Shown: positions 15,564 through 23,468 of the stretch, piece by piece | Layout: each line of letters begins with the position of its first letter | Position numbering within the stretch: position 1 is the stretch's first letter | Origin: Anaerolineales bacterium | Lineage (GTDB): Bacteria > Chloroflexota > Anaerolineae > Anaerolineales > UBA11858 | Length of the DNA: 33,334 bases | Assembly: GCA_024763275.1 (NCBI GenBank) | Contig: JANTFT010000028.1 | Coordinates: 1-33,334 of the forward strand | Reading direction: 5' to 3' | Notes under the pieces: model-generated | What the model was told of the DNA's origin: nothing | The model's input: only the letters and a program-made list of their open reading frames with translations | Database searches by the model: none | Made by a program: the position numbers and the translations under genes

Positions 15564-16604
15564 ATGAAGCTGAAAACCTTATTCATGATAGTTGGAATTC
15601 TTGTAGTGGCCGGGGCCTGCCGGCCCCAGCCGACAGGTCCTGAAACCCTGACGGTAATGACCCACGACTCATTTGCAGTCTCCGATGAGGTGGTCCAGAT
15701 CTTTGAAGAACAAAACAATGTTATAGTCCAGTTCCTGGAAGTCGGTGACACAGGAACCGCGGTGAATAAAGCCGCTCTTTCCAAAGACAACCCGCTGGCG
15801 GATGTATTTTATGGAGTGGACAACACTTTTCTCAGCCGGGCGCTGGAAGAGGGGATCTTCGAAGTCTATGATTCCCCCCTGCTGGAGCAGATCGATCCAG
15901 CTTACCAGCTGGATCCAACCCACCAGGCTCTTCCGGTAGATTTCGGGGATGTCTGCCTGAACTACCAGAAATCCTTCTTCGAACAAGCCGGCCTGGAACC
16001 TCCGGAAACCCTGGAAGACCTGGTCAAACCAGAATACCGGGACATGCTTACCGTAGAAAACCCAGCCACCTCCTCTCCCGGGCTGGCCTTTCTGCTGACC
16101 ACAGTAGGATATTTCGGAGAAGATGGCTACCTGGACTATTGGAAAGCTCTGGTCGCCAATGGGGTGGAGATCGTCAATGATTGGGAAACTGCCTACTACA
16201 GCGCCTTCAGCCAAGCAGGGGGACCGGATCCCATTGTGGTTTCTTATGGATCCAGCCCACCTTTCGAGGTGCTCTACTCGGAAGAACCGCTTGAGGAAGC
16301 TCCCACAGCGGCTATCACCTCGCCGGGCACCTGCTTCCGTCAGATCGAATTTGTGGGAATCCTCAAGGGTACAACCCAGCGGGATCTGGCAGAAAAATGG
16401 GTCGATTTCATGCTCAGTCCAACTTTCCAGGAAGATATTCCCCTGAACATGTATGTCTTCCCGGTCAACAGCCAGGCCAAACTAGCTGAGGTTTTCCAGC
16501 AATATCTGGTTGTGCCGGAAGTGACGGCTGACGTGACTCCGGCGATGATCGCTGAAGGCCGGGAGCGCTGGATCGAAGCCTGGACAGAGACCGTACTCAG
16601 GTGA
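15564..16604 (+). CDS. thiB: Thiamine ABC transporter substrate-binding lipoprotein
   Basis: The 346-residue product is an extracytoplasmic solute-binding protein of the thiamine/iron type (TbpA/ThiB-like). It has a lipoprotein signal: basic MKLK, hydrophobic core, and VVAGAC with the lipidated cysteine at residue 19. The mature part begins TLTVMTHDSFAVSDEVVQIFEEQ, a block typical of TbpA. It is followed by the DVFYGVDNTFLSRALEEG loop and the YGSSPPFEVLY segment. AAGGAG precedes the ATG by about 10 bases. It lies 5 bases after thiN under the TPP riboswitch, which supports thiamine as ligand. Related proteins bind other cofactors or iron, so ligand identity rests on context plus motif resemblance. 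Confidence 0.92.
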   Translation: MKLKTLFMIVGILVVAGACRPQPTGPETLTVMTHDSFAVSDEVVQIFEEQNNVIVQFLEVGDTGTAVNKAALSKDNPLADVFYGVDNTFLSRALEEGIFEVYDSPLLEQIDPAYQLDPTHQALPVDFGDVCLNYQKSFFEQAGLEPPETLEDLVKPEYRDMLTVENPATSSPGLAFLLTTVGYFGEDGYLDYWKALVANGVEIVNDWETAYYSAFSQAGGPDPIVVSYGSSPPFEVLYSEEPLEEAPTAAITSPGTCFRQIEFVGILKGTTQRDLAEKWVDFMLSPTFQEDIPLNMYVFPVNSQAKLAEVFQQYLVVPEVTADVTPAMIAEGRERWIEAWTETVLR

Positions 16605-16625
16605 GGCCTCACTCCCGGCAGATTC

Positions 16626-16659
16626 TCCCGGGAACCAATCCCTCTCCTGAGCCCCGGGA
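16626..16659 (+). promoter_or_regulatory. Intercistronic hairpin between thiB and thiP
   Basis: The arms TCCCGGG (16626-16632) and CCCGGGA (16653-16659) form a 7-bp stem with a 20-base loop and no T run. Just before it a 12-base perfect palindrome (16601-16612) overlaps the thiB stop. Such hairpins between binding-protein and permease genes often stabilise the upstream message (inference). Confidence 0.45.
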
Positions 16660-16687
16660 TGGTTAGCTCCCCAAGAGAGTATTGCCT

Positions 16688-18397
16688 ATGCGCAATAGCC
16701 AGACACCCTCAGCAGCTCCGCGGCCAAAGTCTCCCGGCCTGAATCTCTGGATCCTGCCGGTCCTGTTCATGGGGATTTTCTACTTCTACCCCCTGGGAAA
16801 GATCACCCAGCTGAGCTTCGCCCGGGCTGCGAACGAGGCCTGGCCAGGCGTGCGGGAATTCTTGAGCTCGCCCTCCATAGCGCGGGTGATCGGCTTCACC
16901 TTCAAGCAGGCTATCCTCTCCACCCTGCTGACCCTGGTGGTAGGGCTGCCAGGAGCCTATCTATTCGGGCGCTTCGATTTCCGGGGTAAAAAGTTCCTCC
17001 GCGCCCTGACCGGAGTTCCCTTCGTGATGCCCACCCTGGTGGTAGCAGCGGGTTTCTACGCTCTGCTGGGCCCCACCGGCTGGCTTAACAGCCTGCTGAT
17101 GACTGTCTGGAAACTGGACCATCCGCCGCTGACATTTGTGAATACCTTCGGGGCCATCCTGACCGCCCATGTCTTCTACAACACCACCATTGTGCTGCGG
17201 GTGGTGGGAGATTACTGGAGCCGACTTGACCCGCGCCTGGAAAACGCTGCCAGAATACTGGGTGCCACCCGCTGGGCAGCCCTGCGGGAAATCACCCTGC
17301 CCCTGCTGCTGCCAGCTATCACCTCCGCTGCCCTGCTGGTGTTCATCTTCGATTTCACTTCCTTCGGGGTGGTTCTGGTGCTGGGAGGGCCGACCTTTGC
17401 CACTCTGGAAGTGGAAATCTACTATCAGACCATCAGCCTCTTCAATCTGCCGGCTGCGGCCACCCTCTCCCTGCTCCAGGTGGGCTTCACTCTGATCCTG
17501 ACCGTGGTCTATACCCGCCTTACATCCCGGCTCCAGAAGCCAATCCAGCTCTCCTCGCGGGGCCGGGCCCAGCGGCCGCTGGTCAGCCGGCGCAGCCGGC
17601 TGCTGGCCGGGCTGCTGATCGCCGGACTGCTGGCCTTTTTGATCAGCCCGCTGGCAGCCCTGGCCGCGAAATCGCTGACCGGATCCGAGCCCGGTGCACC
17701 GCTCACCCTGGCCTTCTACCGCAGCCTGGCCAGCCGGCCCCGCGAATCGTCATTTTATGTACCGCCGGCGGCGGCCCTGGGCGTCTCCCTGGGCTACGGG
17801 ATCCTGACCGTCGGGCTGGCACTTTCTCTGGGGCTGCCGGCAGCCTGGTCGCTGGCCAAGAAGAATCTCACCCTGATTGACAGGATCCTCGACCCAATTT
17901 TGATGCTGCCCCTGGGCACCTCGGCGGTAACCCTGGGGCTGGGTTTCCTGGTGGCGCTGGACCAGCCGCCCCTCAACCTGCGCACCTCTCCACTGCTGGT
18001 TCCACTCGCCCACACCCTGGTAGCATTTCCATTCGTGGTCCGCAGCCTGACCCCGGCCCTGGCCAGCATCCAGCCCCGCCTCCGGCAGGCAGCCGCTGTG
18101 CTGGGCGCCTCCCCCCGCCAGGTGGTCCGGGAAATTGACCTGCCCCTGGTAGGCCGGGCACTTTTAGTAGCAGCCTCCTTTGCCTTTACCATCTCCATCG
18201 GGGAGTTTGGCGCCAGTTCGCTGATCACCCGACCGGAATATCCCACGGTGCCGGTAGCGATCTACCGTCTGCTGGCCCGCCCCGGAGCGCTTAACTTCGG
18301 CCAGGCTATGGCTCTGAGCACGATCCTGATGGCCGCCACCCTGTTGGGTATGCTGCTGATGGAATACTTCAGGATCGGAGAAGTTGGGGAATTCTGA
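16688..18397 (+). CDS. thiP: Thiamine ABC transporter permease, two fused transmembrane domains
   Basis: The product of about 569 residues is an integral membrane permease with two binding-protein-dependent transport domains in tandem, as in ThiP. Each half has about six hydrophobic segments and a cytoplasmic EAA loop that docks the ATPase. The first is ENAARILGATRWAALREITLP around residue 190 and the second is QAAAVLGASPRQVVREIDLPL around residue 470. A linker with RRSRL separates the halves. The frame also has a TTG two codons upstream (16682); the ATG at 16688 with AGAGAG eight bases before it is preferred. The usual partner ATPase (thiQ) does not follow: the next element is a tRNA. The ATPase must be elsewhere in the genome or shared. 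Confidence 0.92.
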   Translation: MRNSQTPSAAPRPKSPGLNLWILPVLFMGIFYFYPLGKITQLSFARAANEAWPGVREFLSSPSIARVIGFTFKQAILSTLLTLVVGLPGAYLFGRFDFRGKKFLRALTGVPFVMPTLVVAAGFYALLGPTGWLNSLLMTVWKLDHPPLTFVNTFGAILTAHVFYNTTIVLRVVGDYWSRLDPRLENAARILGATRWAALREITLPLLLPAITSAALLVFIFDFTSFGVVLVLGGPTFATLEVEIYYQTISLFNLPAAATLSLLQVGFTLILTVVYTRLTSRLQKPIQLSSRGRAQRPLVSRRSRLLAGLLIAGLLAFLISPLAALAAKSLTGSEPGAPLTLAFYRSLASRPRESSFYVPPAAALGVSLGYGILTVGLALSLGLPAAWSLAKKNLTLIDRILDPILMLPLGTSAVTLGLGFLVALDQPPLNLRTSPLLVPLAHTLVAFPFVVRSLTPALASIQPRLRQAAAVLGASPRQVVREIDLPLVGRALLVAASFAFTISIGEFGASSLITRPEYPTVPVAIYRLLARPGALNFGQAMALSTILMAATLLGMLLMEYFRIGEVGEF

Positions 18398-18591
18398 TTG
18401 CCTGATCTGGTGACCTGGAGACTGAGGGCTGAGGGACTGGGGACAAGGGAGAATGGGTGGCGAGATTTCTCATTATTCCTCAGCTATACCTGCCAACAAA
18501 ATAATTGATAATTTTCAATTTTCAATCTTCAATTGTTTATTAATGGGCTTAGCCTATTATTTGAATAGAATTACTATCAACCGTAATTATC
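18398..18591. other. Gene-free spacer with low-complexity repeats
   Basis: No gene is seen. The 5' part is purine-rich with a perfect tandem 7-mer (CTGAGGG at 18422-18435). It is followed by an AT-rich stretch at 18502-18535 made of near-tandem TTTTCAA units (TTTTCAA, TTTTCAA, TCTTCAA) and flanking TAATTGATAA. No clear intrinsic terminator for thiP was found. Confidence 0.6.
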
Positions 18592-18619
18592 TTGACTGGT
18601 AAGACGGATATGATAGAAT
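18592..18619 (+). promoter_or_regulatory. tRNA-Asp promoter (TTGACT-N16-TAGAAT)
   Basis: TTGACT (18592-18597) and TAGAAT (18614-18619) are spaced by 16 bases and end 10 bases before the mature tRNA. The predicted start near 18626 gives a very short 5' trailer. Confidence 0.75.
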
Positions 18620-18629
18620 AATTTTCGCT

Positions 18630-18705
18630 GGGGGCGTGGTGTAGCGGTTAACATGCGGCCCTGTCAAGGCCGAGATCGCCGGTTCGAATCCGGTCGTCCC
18701 CGCCA
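18630..18705 (+). tRNA. tRNA-Asp (anticodon GUC), CCA encoded
   Basis: The acceptor stem GGGGGCG pairs with CGTCCCC (18695-18701, one G-U pair). It is followed by discriminator G and an encoded CCA (18703-18705). The anticodon stem CGGCC/GGCCG encloses the loop CTGTCAA with anticodon GTC at 18663-18665. The T arm has the GGTTCGAATCC signature and the D arm the TAGCGGTTA loop. It is a single-gene transcription unit with its own promoter and terminator. Confidence 0.98.
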
Positions 18706-18714
18706 GCAAAGAAG

Positions 18715-18745
18715 AACCACTTCCTCGGAAGTGGTTTTTTTCTTT
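18715..18745 (+). terminator. Intrinsic terminator of tRNA-Asp
   Basis: The arms 18715-18724 and 18727-18736 can pair almost completely (in practice an 8-9 bp stem with a CCTCGG-type loop), followed by a T-rich run to 18745. Confidence 0.92.
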
Positions 18746-18815
18746 TCCGAATTCATGTCAGCAGACAGCTGAATTTAAGTTATGCTTAAAGGGAACACGT
18801 CGCCACTCCCCAGGA

Positions 18816-19252
18816 TTGGAGCTCATCGTGATCCTTTCCTCCCTCCCCTGCACACTGAAAATCTTCCTTGATGTTATCGCCGCTCTGGCAGCCTATCAGA
18901 TCCTGATCCGTATCATCCGCAAACTGGACCGCTTCCCCGCTCCGGCCTTTATCGGACGGGTCCTGGACAGCGATCAGCGGCGCTGTACACAGCGGCCGAC
19001 GGCTTTAGTGAGGGAGCTGGAATTTAACCTGCTGCCCGTGCCTTGGAGATCATCTGCGACAGCGGCTGCTATACGACCTTTATGATCAGAGCACTGAAGG
19101 AATTCAAGCGGGTCTTGGAACCTGGCGGTTGGCTGACGGTTGGTGAATTGCTTCCGTACTTGGACTGTTCGATATTAAAAGCCGATCTGATCCTGATCTC
19201 AACTCAGCTGATTTCTGTAACCTTTTTATCAGTATTTCCGTTTTTATTATGA
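18816..19252 (+). pseudogene. Decayed class I SAM-dependent methyltransferase
   Basis: Two fragments in different frames read as parts of one methyltransferase. The first (18816 to about 19030) gives a hydrophobic N-terminal helix and the segment FPAPAFIGRVLDSDQRR. A frame change near 19025-19035 then leads to a second fragment beginning ALEIICDSGCYTTF, a damaged version of the SAM-binding motif LEIGCGSGxYT. It continues directly into ALKEFKRVLEPGGWLTVGELLP, which normally lies about 80 residues further on. So the gene has lost the middle of the Rossmann fold and carries a frameshift, and its SAM motif is mutated. After about 19170 the frame continues into unrelated-looking sequence. No function is expected. 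An alternative, two small real genes, is unlikely because neither half folds alone. Confidence 0.7.
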
Positions 19253-19326
19253 GCAGCCAGAAATACGCTAAACTCTTCCGGGAAAGAAAGGGGCTGCACT
19301 TTTGAACCGGACGACAGGAGGCCAAT

Positions 19327-21642
19327 ATGCCTATCAATAAAAGATCCATCCTGCTCCCAGCCATCTTAATCGTCCTGGGGGTGTTTCTCTCCAGCTGCAA
19401 TCCGGGTCCTCCACCCTGCTCACAGGAATGGCTGGTTAATGCCATCAACAACGCCAACTCGAACGGACCAGGAACAGACATTATCAACCTGGACGGGAGC
19501 TGTGTCTACCAGCTGGCAACGATAGACAACACGGTGGACGGCAACAACGGTCTGCCCTCCATCACCAGTTCGATTGTCATCAACGGCAACGGAGCTACCG
19601 TCCGGCGCAGCACGGGTGCCCAGAAGATGCCCATCCGCCTCTTCCATGTTTCCCAGGGAGGGGAATTGGTGATTGACAACCTCACTCTGCATGATGGTAT
19701 AGGCATGGAACCACCAGATATCACCATCCCGCTGCGCAATTCCGGCGGTGCGATATTCAACGCCGGCACCCTGACCGTCACCAGCAGCGTCTTCGACTAC
19801 AACCGCGCCACTCAGAACGGCGGGGCAGTCTACAACTCCGGTACCATGACCGTTGAAAACACCACCTTCCAGAATAACGCGGTGAACATCAACAATGAGA
19901 CCTGGGAAAAAGGTGGAGCGATCTACAATGTAGGTACCGCAACCATCACCACCAGTACGATTTCCAATAATATCGCCAGCTGGTCGGGTGGAGGCATCGT
20001 CAATGCCGGCACGATAACCATCACCAACAGCACCATCTCCGGAAACTCCACCACCCTGAGCGGCGGTGCGGCGATCATGAATACTGGCTCACTCACCATG
20101 AACTACACCACCATCGCTGAGAACGTCAGCGCCTCAATAGGGGCGATCTTCTCGACTACGGACACGATTGAGATTGACAACACCATCGTCGCGGACAACC
20201 CCGGAGGGAACTGCAGCTATCCGCCTACCAGCATGATCCTGGGGATGAACATTGATAGTGACGGGACCTGCCTGGGCATGCTGCAGCGCGATGCCCAACT
20301 GGGTCCGCTGGCAAATAACGGTGGCCCCACCCTGACCCACAGCATCGCCCCCACCAGCCCGGCTCGAGACGAAGCTTTTGGACTCTGTCCGGCCACTGAC
20401 CAGCGCGGGGAACCCCGTCCTCACGGTTCAGCCTGCGACCTGGGCTCCTATGAATTCAACGGTGGTGCCCTGCAAGCCACAGCAGAGCTGAGCGGTATGG
20501 TTTATAACGATGTTGACGGAGATGGCGTCTGGACCCCTGGCGAGCCCCCCTTTGAAGGGGTGGAGCTGGTTTACGGGGAAGGCAGCTGCGCCACCGCAAG
20601 TGCATCCCAGACCACACTGAGCGCCTCTGATGGCAGCTACCATTTCAACCTGCCGTCGCCCAATGCCGGAACCCACTGCATCAGCATTGATCCCCTGGTG
20701 GAACCCAACACCTCGATCCTGATTCCAGGCGGTTTTACAGATCCCGCCAGCGGTGAACGTGAAATAACCATTACCGAAGGGCAGATCCTGAGCGACCTGG
20801 ATTTCGGATGGATGTTCCAGTTTGGGGCTAACCCCGGACCTGCCAACCTAGCCATCACCAATGTAACCTTGAGTGACACCACGATCTCCCCGAATGACTG
20901 GGTGGGAGTCGAGGTGACTGTCGAAAATACCGGATCTGCTCCCGCTTCGGGTTATGATGTGGTGCTGATCCCCCACTACGGGGACGGACCGCCCAACCCC
21001 GCGGGTCTTGATGCCATTCCAGAACTGGCTCCCGGCGCCAGCTACACGGCGGTCTTCTCACCTGGTGTCCTCTATACAAATTTGGGTACCCATACCCTGC
21101 GGGTGCTGGTAACCGATGATTGGTACGAGCTGGGCGATCCAGATTCCACTGGAACTGCCGGGGACCTGAGCGATCATGGGATCACGGTCCAGCTCCAATT
21201 CTGCAATCCCTTCCTGGGTAAGGAAATCAAGATCGTGCTGCTCAGCATCCCCCCCGAAACCAGGAACCTGCCCCTCTACATCAAAGTACCCGATGGTATG
21301 ATCCCAGGCGCAGATGAGGACGGCCAGAACCTGAATCCAGAATATGAATATAGAGCTAACCTGGGTGATATCGCCTCCTACAAATGCGGTTTGCAGGGTT
21401 TCCCTGACCGACTTTACTGCATGTTCAATATCCCTGAGGGGAAGGAAGCCACTGCTCAACCCTTCCAGCTCTGGCTGTCGGACTGCCCGGAGCCAGTCTA
21501 TGAACTGCCGGCCGTCCAGATCCCGGAGATCGAACCAGAGGGCCCGGTCTGCAACGCTGACCTCAATGAAAAGAAATGCACTGCAGCCGGAGGTACTTAT
21601 TACAGGTTGAATGACAAAACGTCAACCTGCATTTGCCCCTGA
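19327..21642 (+). CDS. Secreted lipoprotein with beta-helix, SdrD B-like and CARDB-like domains
   Basis: The 771-residue product has a lipoprotein signal (basic start, hydrophobic core, LSSC with cysteine at residue 24), so it is anchored outside the cytoplasmic membrane. Residues 35-330 form a right-handed parallel beta-helix with repeated GGAIFNAGTLTVTSSVFDYN / GGGIVNAGTITITNSTIS-type coils rich in Asn, Thr and Ser. A short segment with RDEAFGLCPATDQRGEPRP and CDLGSYE is typical of the end of such polymorphic-repeat domains. Around 390-490 is an SdrD B-like unit (SGMVYNDVDGDGVWTPGEPPFEGVEL, probably Ca-binding). Around 500-620 is a CARDB-like Ig fold (NLAITNVTLSDTTISPNDWV). A cysteine-containing C-terminal domain ends in TSTCICP. 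AGGAGG precedes the ATG. Such proteins act in adhesion, biofilm or polysaccharide contact; the actual role is unknown. Confidence 0.88.
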   Translation: MPINKRSILLPAILIVLGVFLSSCNPGPPPCSQEWLVNAINNANSNGPGTDIINLDGSCVYQLATIDNTVDGNNGLPSITSSIVINGNGATVRRSTGAQKMPIRLFHVSQGGELVIDNLTLHDGIGMEPPDITIPLRNSGGAIFNAGTLTVTSSVFDYNRATQNGGAVYNSGTMTVENTTFQNNAVNINNETWEKGGAIYNVGTATITTSTISNNIASWSGGGIVNAGTITITNSTISGNSTTLSGGAAIMNTGSLTMNYTTIAENVSASIGAIFSTTDTIEIDNTIVADNPGGNCSYPPTSMILGMNIDSDGTCLGMLQRDAQLGPLANNGGPTLTHSIAPTSPARDEAFGLCPATDQRGEPRPHGSACDLGSYEFNGGALQATAELSGMVYNDVDGDGVWTPGEPPFEGVELVYGEGSCATASASQTTLSASDGSYHFNLPSPNAGTHCISIDPLVEPNTSILIPGGFTDPASGEREITITEGQILSDLDFGWMFQFGANPGPANLAITNVTLSDTTISPNDWVGVEVTVENTGSAPASGYDVVLIPHYGDGPPNPAGLDAIPELAPGASYTAVFSPGVLYTNLGTHTLRVLVTDDWYELGDPDSTGTAGDLSDHGITVQLQFCNPFLGKEIKIVLLSIPPETRNLPLYIKVPDGMIPGADEDGQNLNPEYEYRANLGDIASYKCGLQGFPDRLYCMFNIPEGKEATAQPFQLWLSDCPEPVYELPAVQIPEIEPEGPVCNADLNEKKCTAAGGTYYRLNDKTSTCICP

Positions 21643-21667
21643 AAAAGAGGAGTATCTGTAGAGACAC

Positions 21668-21698
21668 AAAGGGCGGCCCAATGGGCCGCCCTTTTCTT
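21668..21698 (+). terminator. Intrinsic terminator after the beta-helix lipoprotein
   Basis: A 12-bp perfect stem (21668-21679 with 21683-21694) closes a 3-base loop and runs into CTTTTCTT. It lies 26 bases after the stop codon. Confidence 0.93.
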
Positions 21699-21804
21699 AG
21701 GTGAGTTCATTCTGAGGGTTGGATTATGCTACACTACAGGTAGCCAGCGACCGCAGTGCGTCAAAGAGTGGGGTTGGAAACCAGCAAACTACCCTGGACA
21801 ATTG

Positions 21805-22563
21805 ATGACGGAATCATTCTACAACGCATTGGCACCTTATTATAAATTCATCTACCCTGATTGGGATGACAGCATCAAACGGCAGGCTGCCGCGCTCGAC
21901 AGCGTAATCCGCGAATTTGTGGGAGAAGAAGCCCAAACGGTCCTGGATGTCGCCTGTGGAATCGGCACTCAGAGCATTGGCATGGCGCAGCTTGGTTACC
22001 AGGTCACAGCCTCTGACCTTTCAAAGGGAGCCATCGAGCAAGCCCGCAAGGAAGCCGAGCGGCATGGTGTCAGGATAGCTTTTCAAACCGCTGACATGCG
22101 CCAGGCCCGGAAAGCCCAGAAAAAGCAATTTGATATCGTGATAGCCTGTGATAACTCTGTCCCCCACTTATTGACGAACGCAGAGATTCTGGGCGCTTTC
22201 AAGCAGATCCGTGCCTGCCTAAAGCCGGGTGGTGCCTGTATCATCACCGTGCGGGATTATGCCCAATTAGAGCGAAAGGCCCACTCGAAAGAGCTTTATC
22301 CCCGCCCGGTACATACAACCGCTGATTTGCAAATTGTGATCTTCGATGTCTGGGACTTCTCCGACGCGGACCATTACGAGATCACGACCTATTTGATAGA
22401 AGATGCGGGCGGCGCTGACGTGGAAGTCAAAGCCGTTCGGGGTGGTAGGTATTACTGTGTTGAAATCCCCGTCCTGGAGCGTCTCTTTCGAGAAGCCGGC
22501 TTTCGGGAAGTAAGGACCTTGCGGGATCGCTTTTTTCAACCCTTACTGGTAGCTGTCAGCTGA
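21805..22563 (+). CDS. Class I SAM-dependent methyltransferase (small-molecule type)
   Basis: The 252-residue product has a seven-strand methyltransferase fold. Motif I VLDVACGIGTQSIGMAQLG is near residue 45, followed by the acidic end of strand 2 (VTASDLSKGAIEQA), FDIVIACDNSVPHL (motif II) and LKPGGACIITVRDY (motif III). The N-terminal FYNALAPYYKFIYPDWDDSI segment resembles that of glycine/sarcosine- and related N-methyltransferases, but the C-terminal substrate region is not diagnostic. The ATG at 21805 follows an in-frame TTG at 21802; no strong Shine-Dalgarno is present. It stands alone after a terminator and before the AlkD-like gene (71-base gap). Substrate unknown. Confidence 0.88.
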   Translation: MTESFYNALAPYYKFIYPDWDDSIKRQAAALDSVIREFVGEEAQTVLDVACGIGTQSIGMAQLGYQVTASDLSKGAIEQARKEAERHGVRIAFQTADMRQARKAQKKQFDIVIACDNSVPHLLTNAEILGAFKQIRACLKPGGACIITVRDYAQLERKAHSKELYPRPVHTTADLQIVIFDVWDFSDADHYEITTYLIEDAGGADVEVKAVRGGRYYCVEIPVLERLFREAGFREVRTLRDRFFQPLLVAVS

Positions 22564-22634
22564 TTGGCAACTTAAAATTCGCGGATTGCAATCAGAGGAA
22601 CTGAAAAATAGCAGCAATTCCAGGCAAAAAATCT

Positions 22635-23315
22635 ATGGAACCCTCAGCCCCGGTTGAGCAGATTGCCAGAGAGATTGACCATCAGATCCAGGCTCTGCCA
22701 GTTAATAATACACCCAATCAGCGCACTGTCCGCCGGAAGTATTCCCGACTGCTCCAGAACGCCCAGCCTGAATACATTCTGGCATTGGCTAGAGTCCTTC
22801 TCGATCACTTTGATCATCGCTGGATCGGGTACGAACTGATCCAAAACCACAACGAAACCTTTCAGAAACTGGGGGAGATAGAACTGGAAGAACTTGGCCA
22901 GGGCATCAACAGCTGGGGGTCGGTAGACTCCTTCGCACGGATCCTGGCAGGACCGGCCTGGCTCGAGGGACAAATATCCGACCAGGAAATTCGCGAGTGG
23001 GCCCGTTCCCCTGATCACTGGTGGCGCAGGGCCGCGCTGGTCAGCACCGTGGCTCTCAACATGAGATCTCAATGTGGGGCAGGAGACGTAACGCGCACGC
23101 TCGAAATCTGTCGTATGCTAGCAGGGGATCAGGATGACATGGTAACCAAAGCCCTCTCCTGGGCCCTGCGCGAGCTCGTCCCGCATGATCCAGGCGCGGT
23201 CCGTGAGTTCCTCAACCAGTATGAGGGAGAACTGGCGGCCAGAGTAAAGCGCGAAGTCAGGAATAAGCTGACCACAGGCCTCAAAAATCCGGGGAGAAAA
23301 AGGAGTTCACTATAG
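22635..23315 (+). CDS. AlkD-like DNA alkylation repair protein (DNA-7-methylguanine glycosylase fold)
   Basis: AlkD-type glycosylases use ALK (HEAT-like) repeats to hold DNA and remove positively charged N3- or N7-alkylated purines without base flipping. The 226-residue product is all-helical with matching repeats, for example YILALARVLLDH, SVDSFARILAGP, WWRRAALVSTVAL and MVTKALSWALREL. It keeps the W94-x3-D98 pair seen in active AlkD and an arginine pair at 131-132 at about the spacing of the DNA-phosphate arginine. The C terminus is basic (RKRSS). It follows a methyltransferase gene by 71 bases and is probably in the same transcript. The fold is well supported and activity is likely but unproven. 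Confidence 0.85.
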   Translation: MEPSAPVEQIAREIDHQIQALPVNNTPNQRTVRRKYSRLLQNAQPEYILALARVLLDHFDHRWIGYELIQNHNETFQKLGEIELEELGQGINSWGSVDSFARILAGPAWLEGQISDQEIREWARSPDHWWRRAALVSTVALNMRSQCGAGDVTRTLEICRMLAGDQDDMVTKALSWALRELVPHDPGAVREFLNQYEGELAARVKREVRNKLTTGLKNPGRKRSSL

Positions 23316-23468
23316 AACGCAGATTACCTTTCCGGGCACCAACTGCAGCTGGAGTGGGACAGCCTCAGGTCCCTCAATTGTCAGCATATCACCCGGAGGA
23401 TCCAGGTGTTGTAAATTACGGAATCCAGGGGGATCATACTTATCCCAATTTATTAAAGGACATACTTC

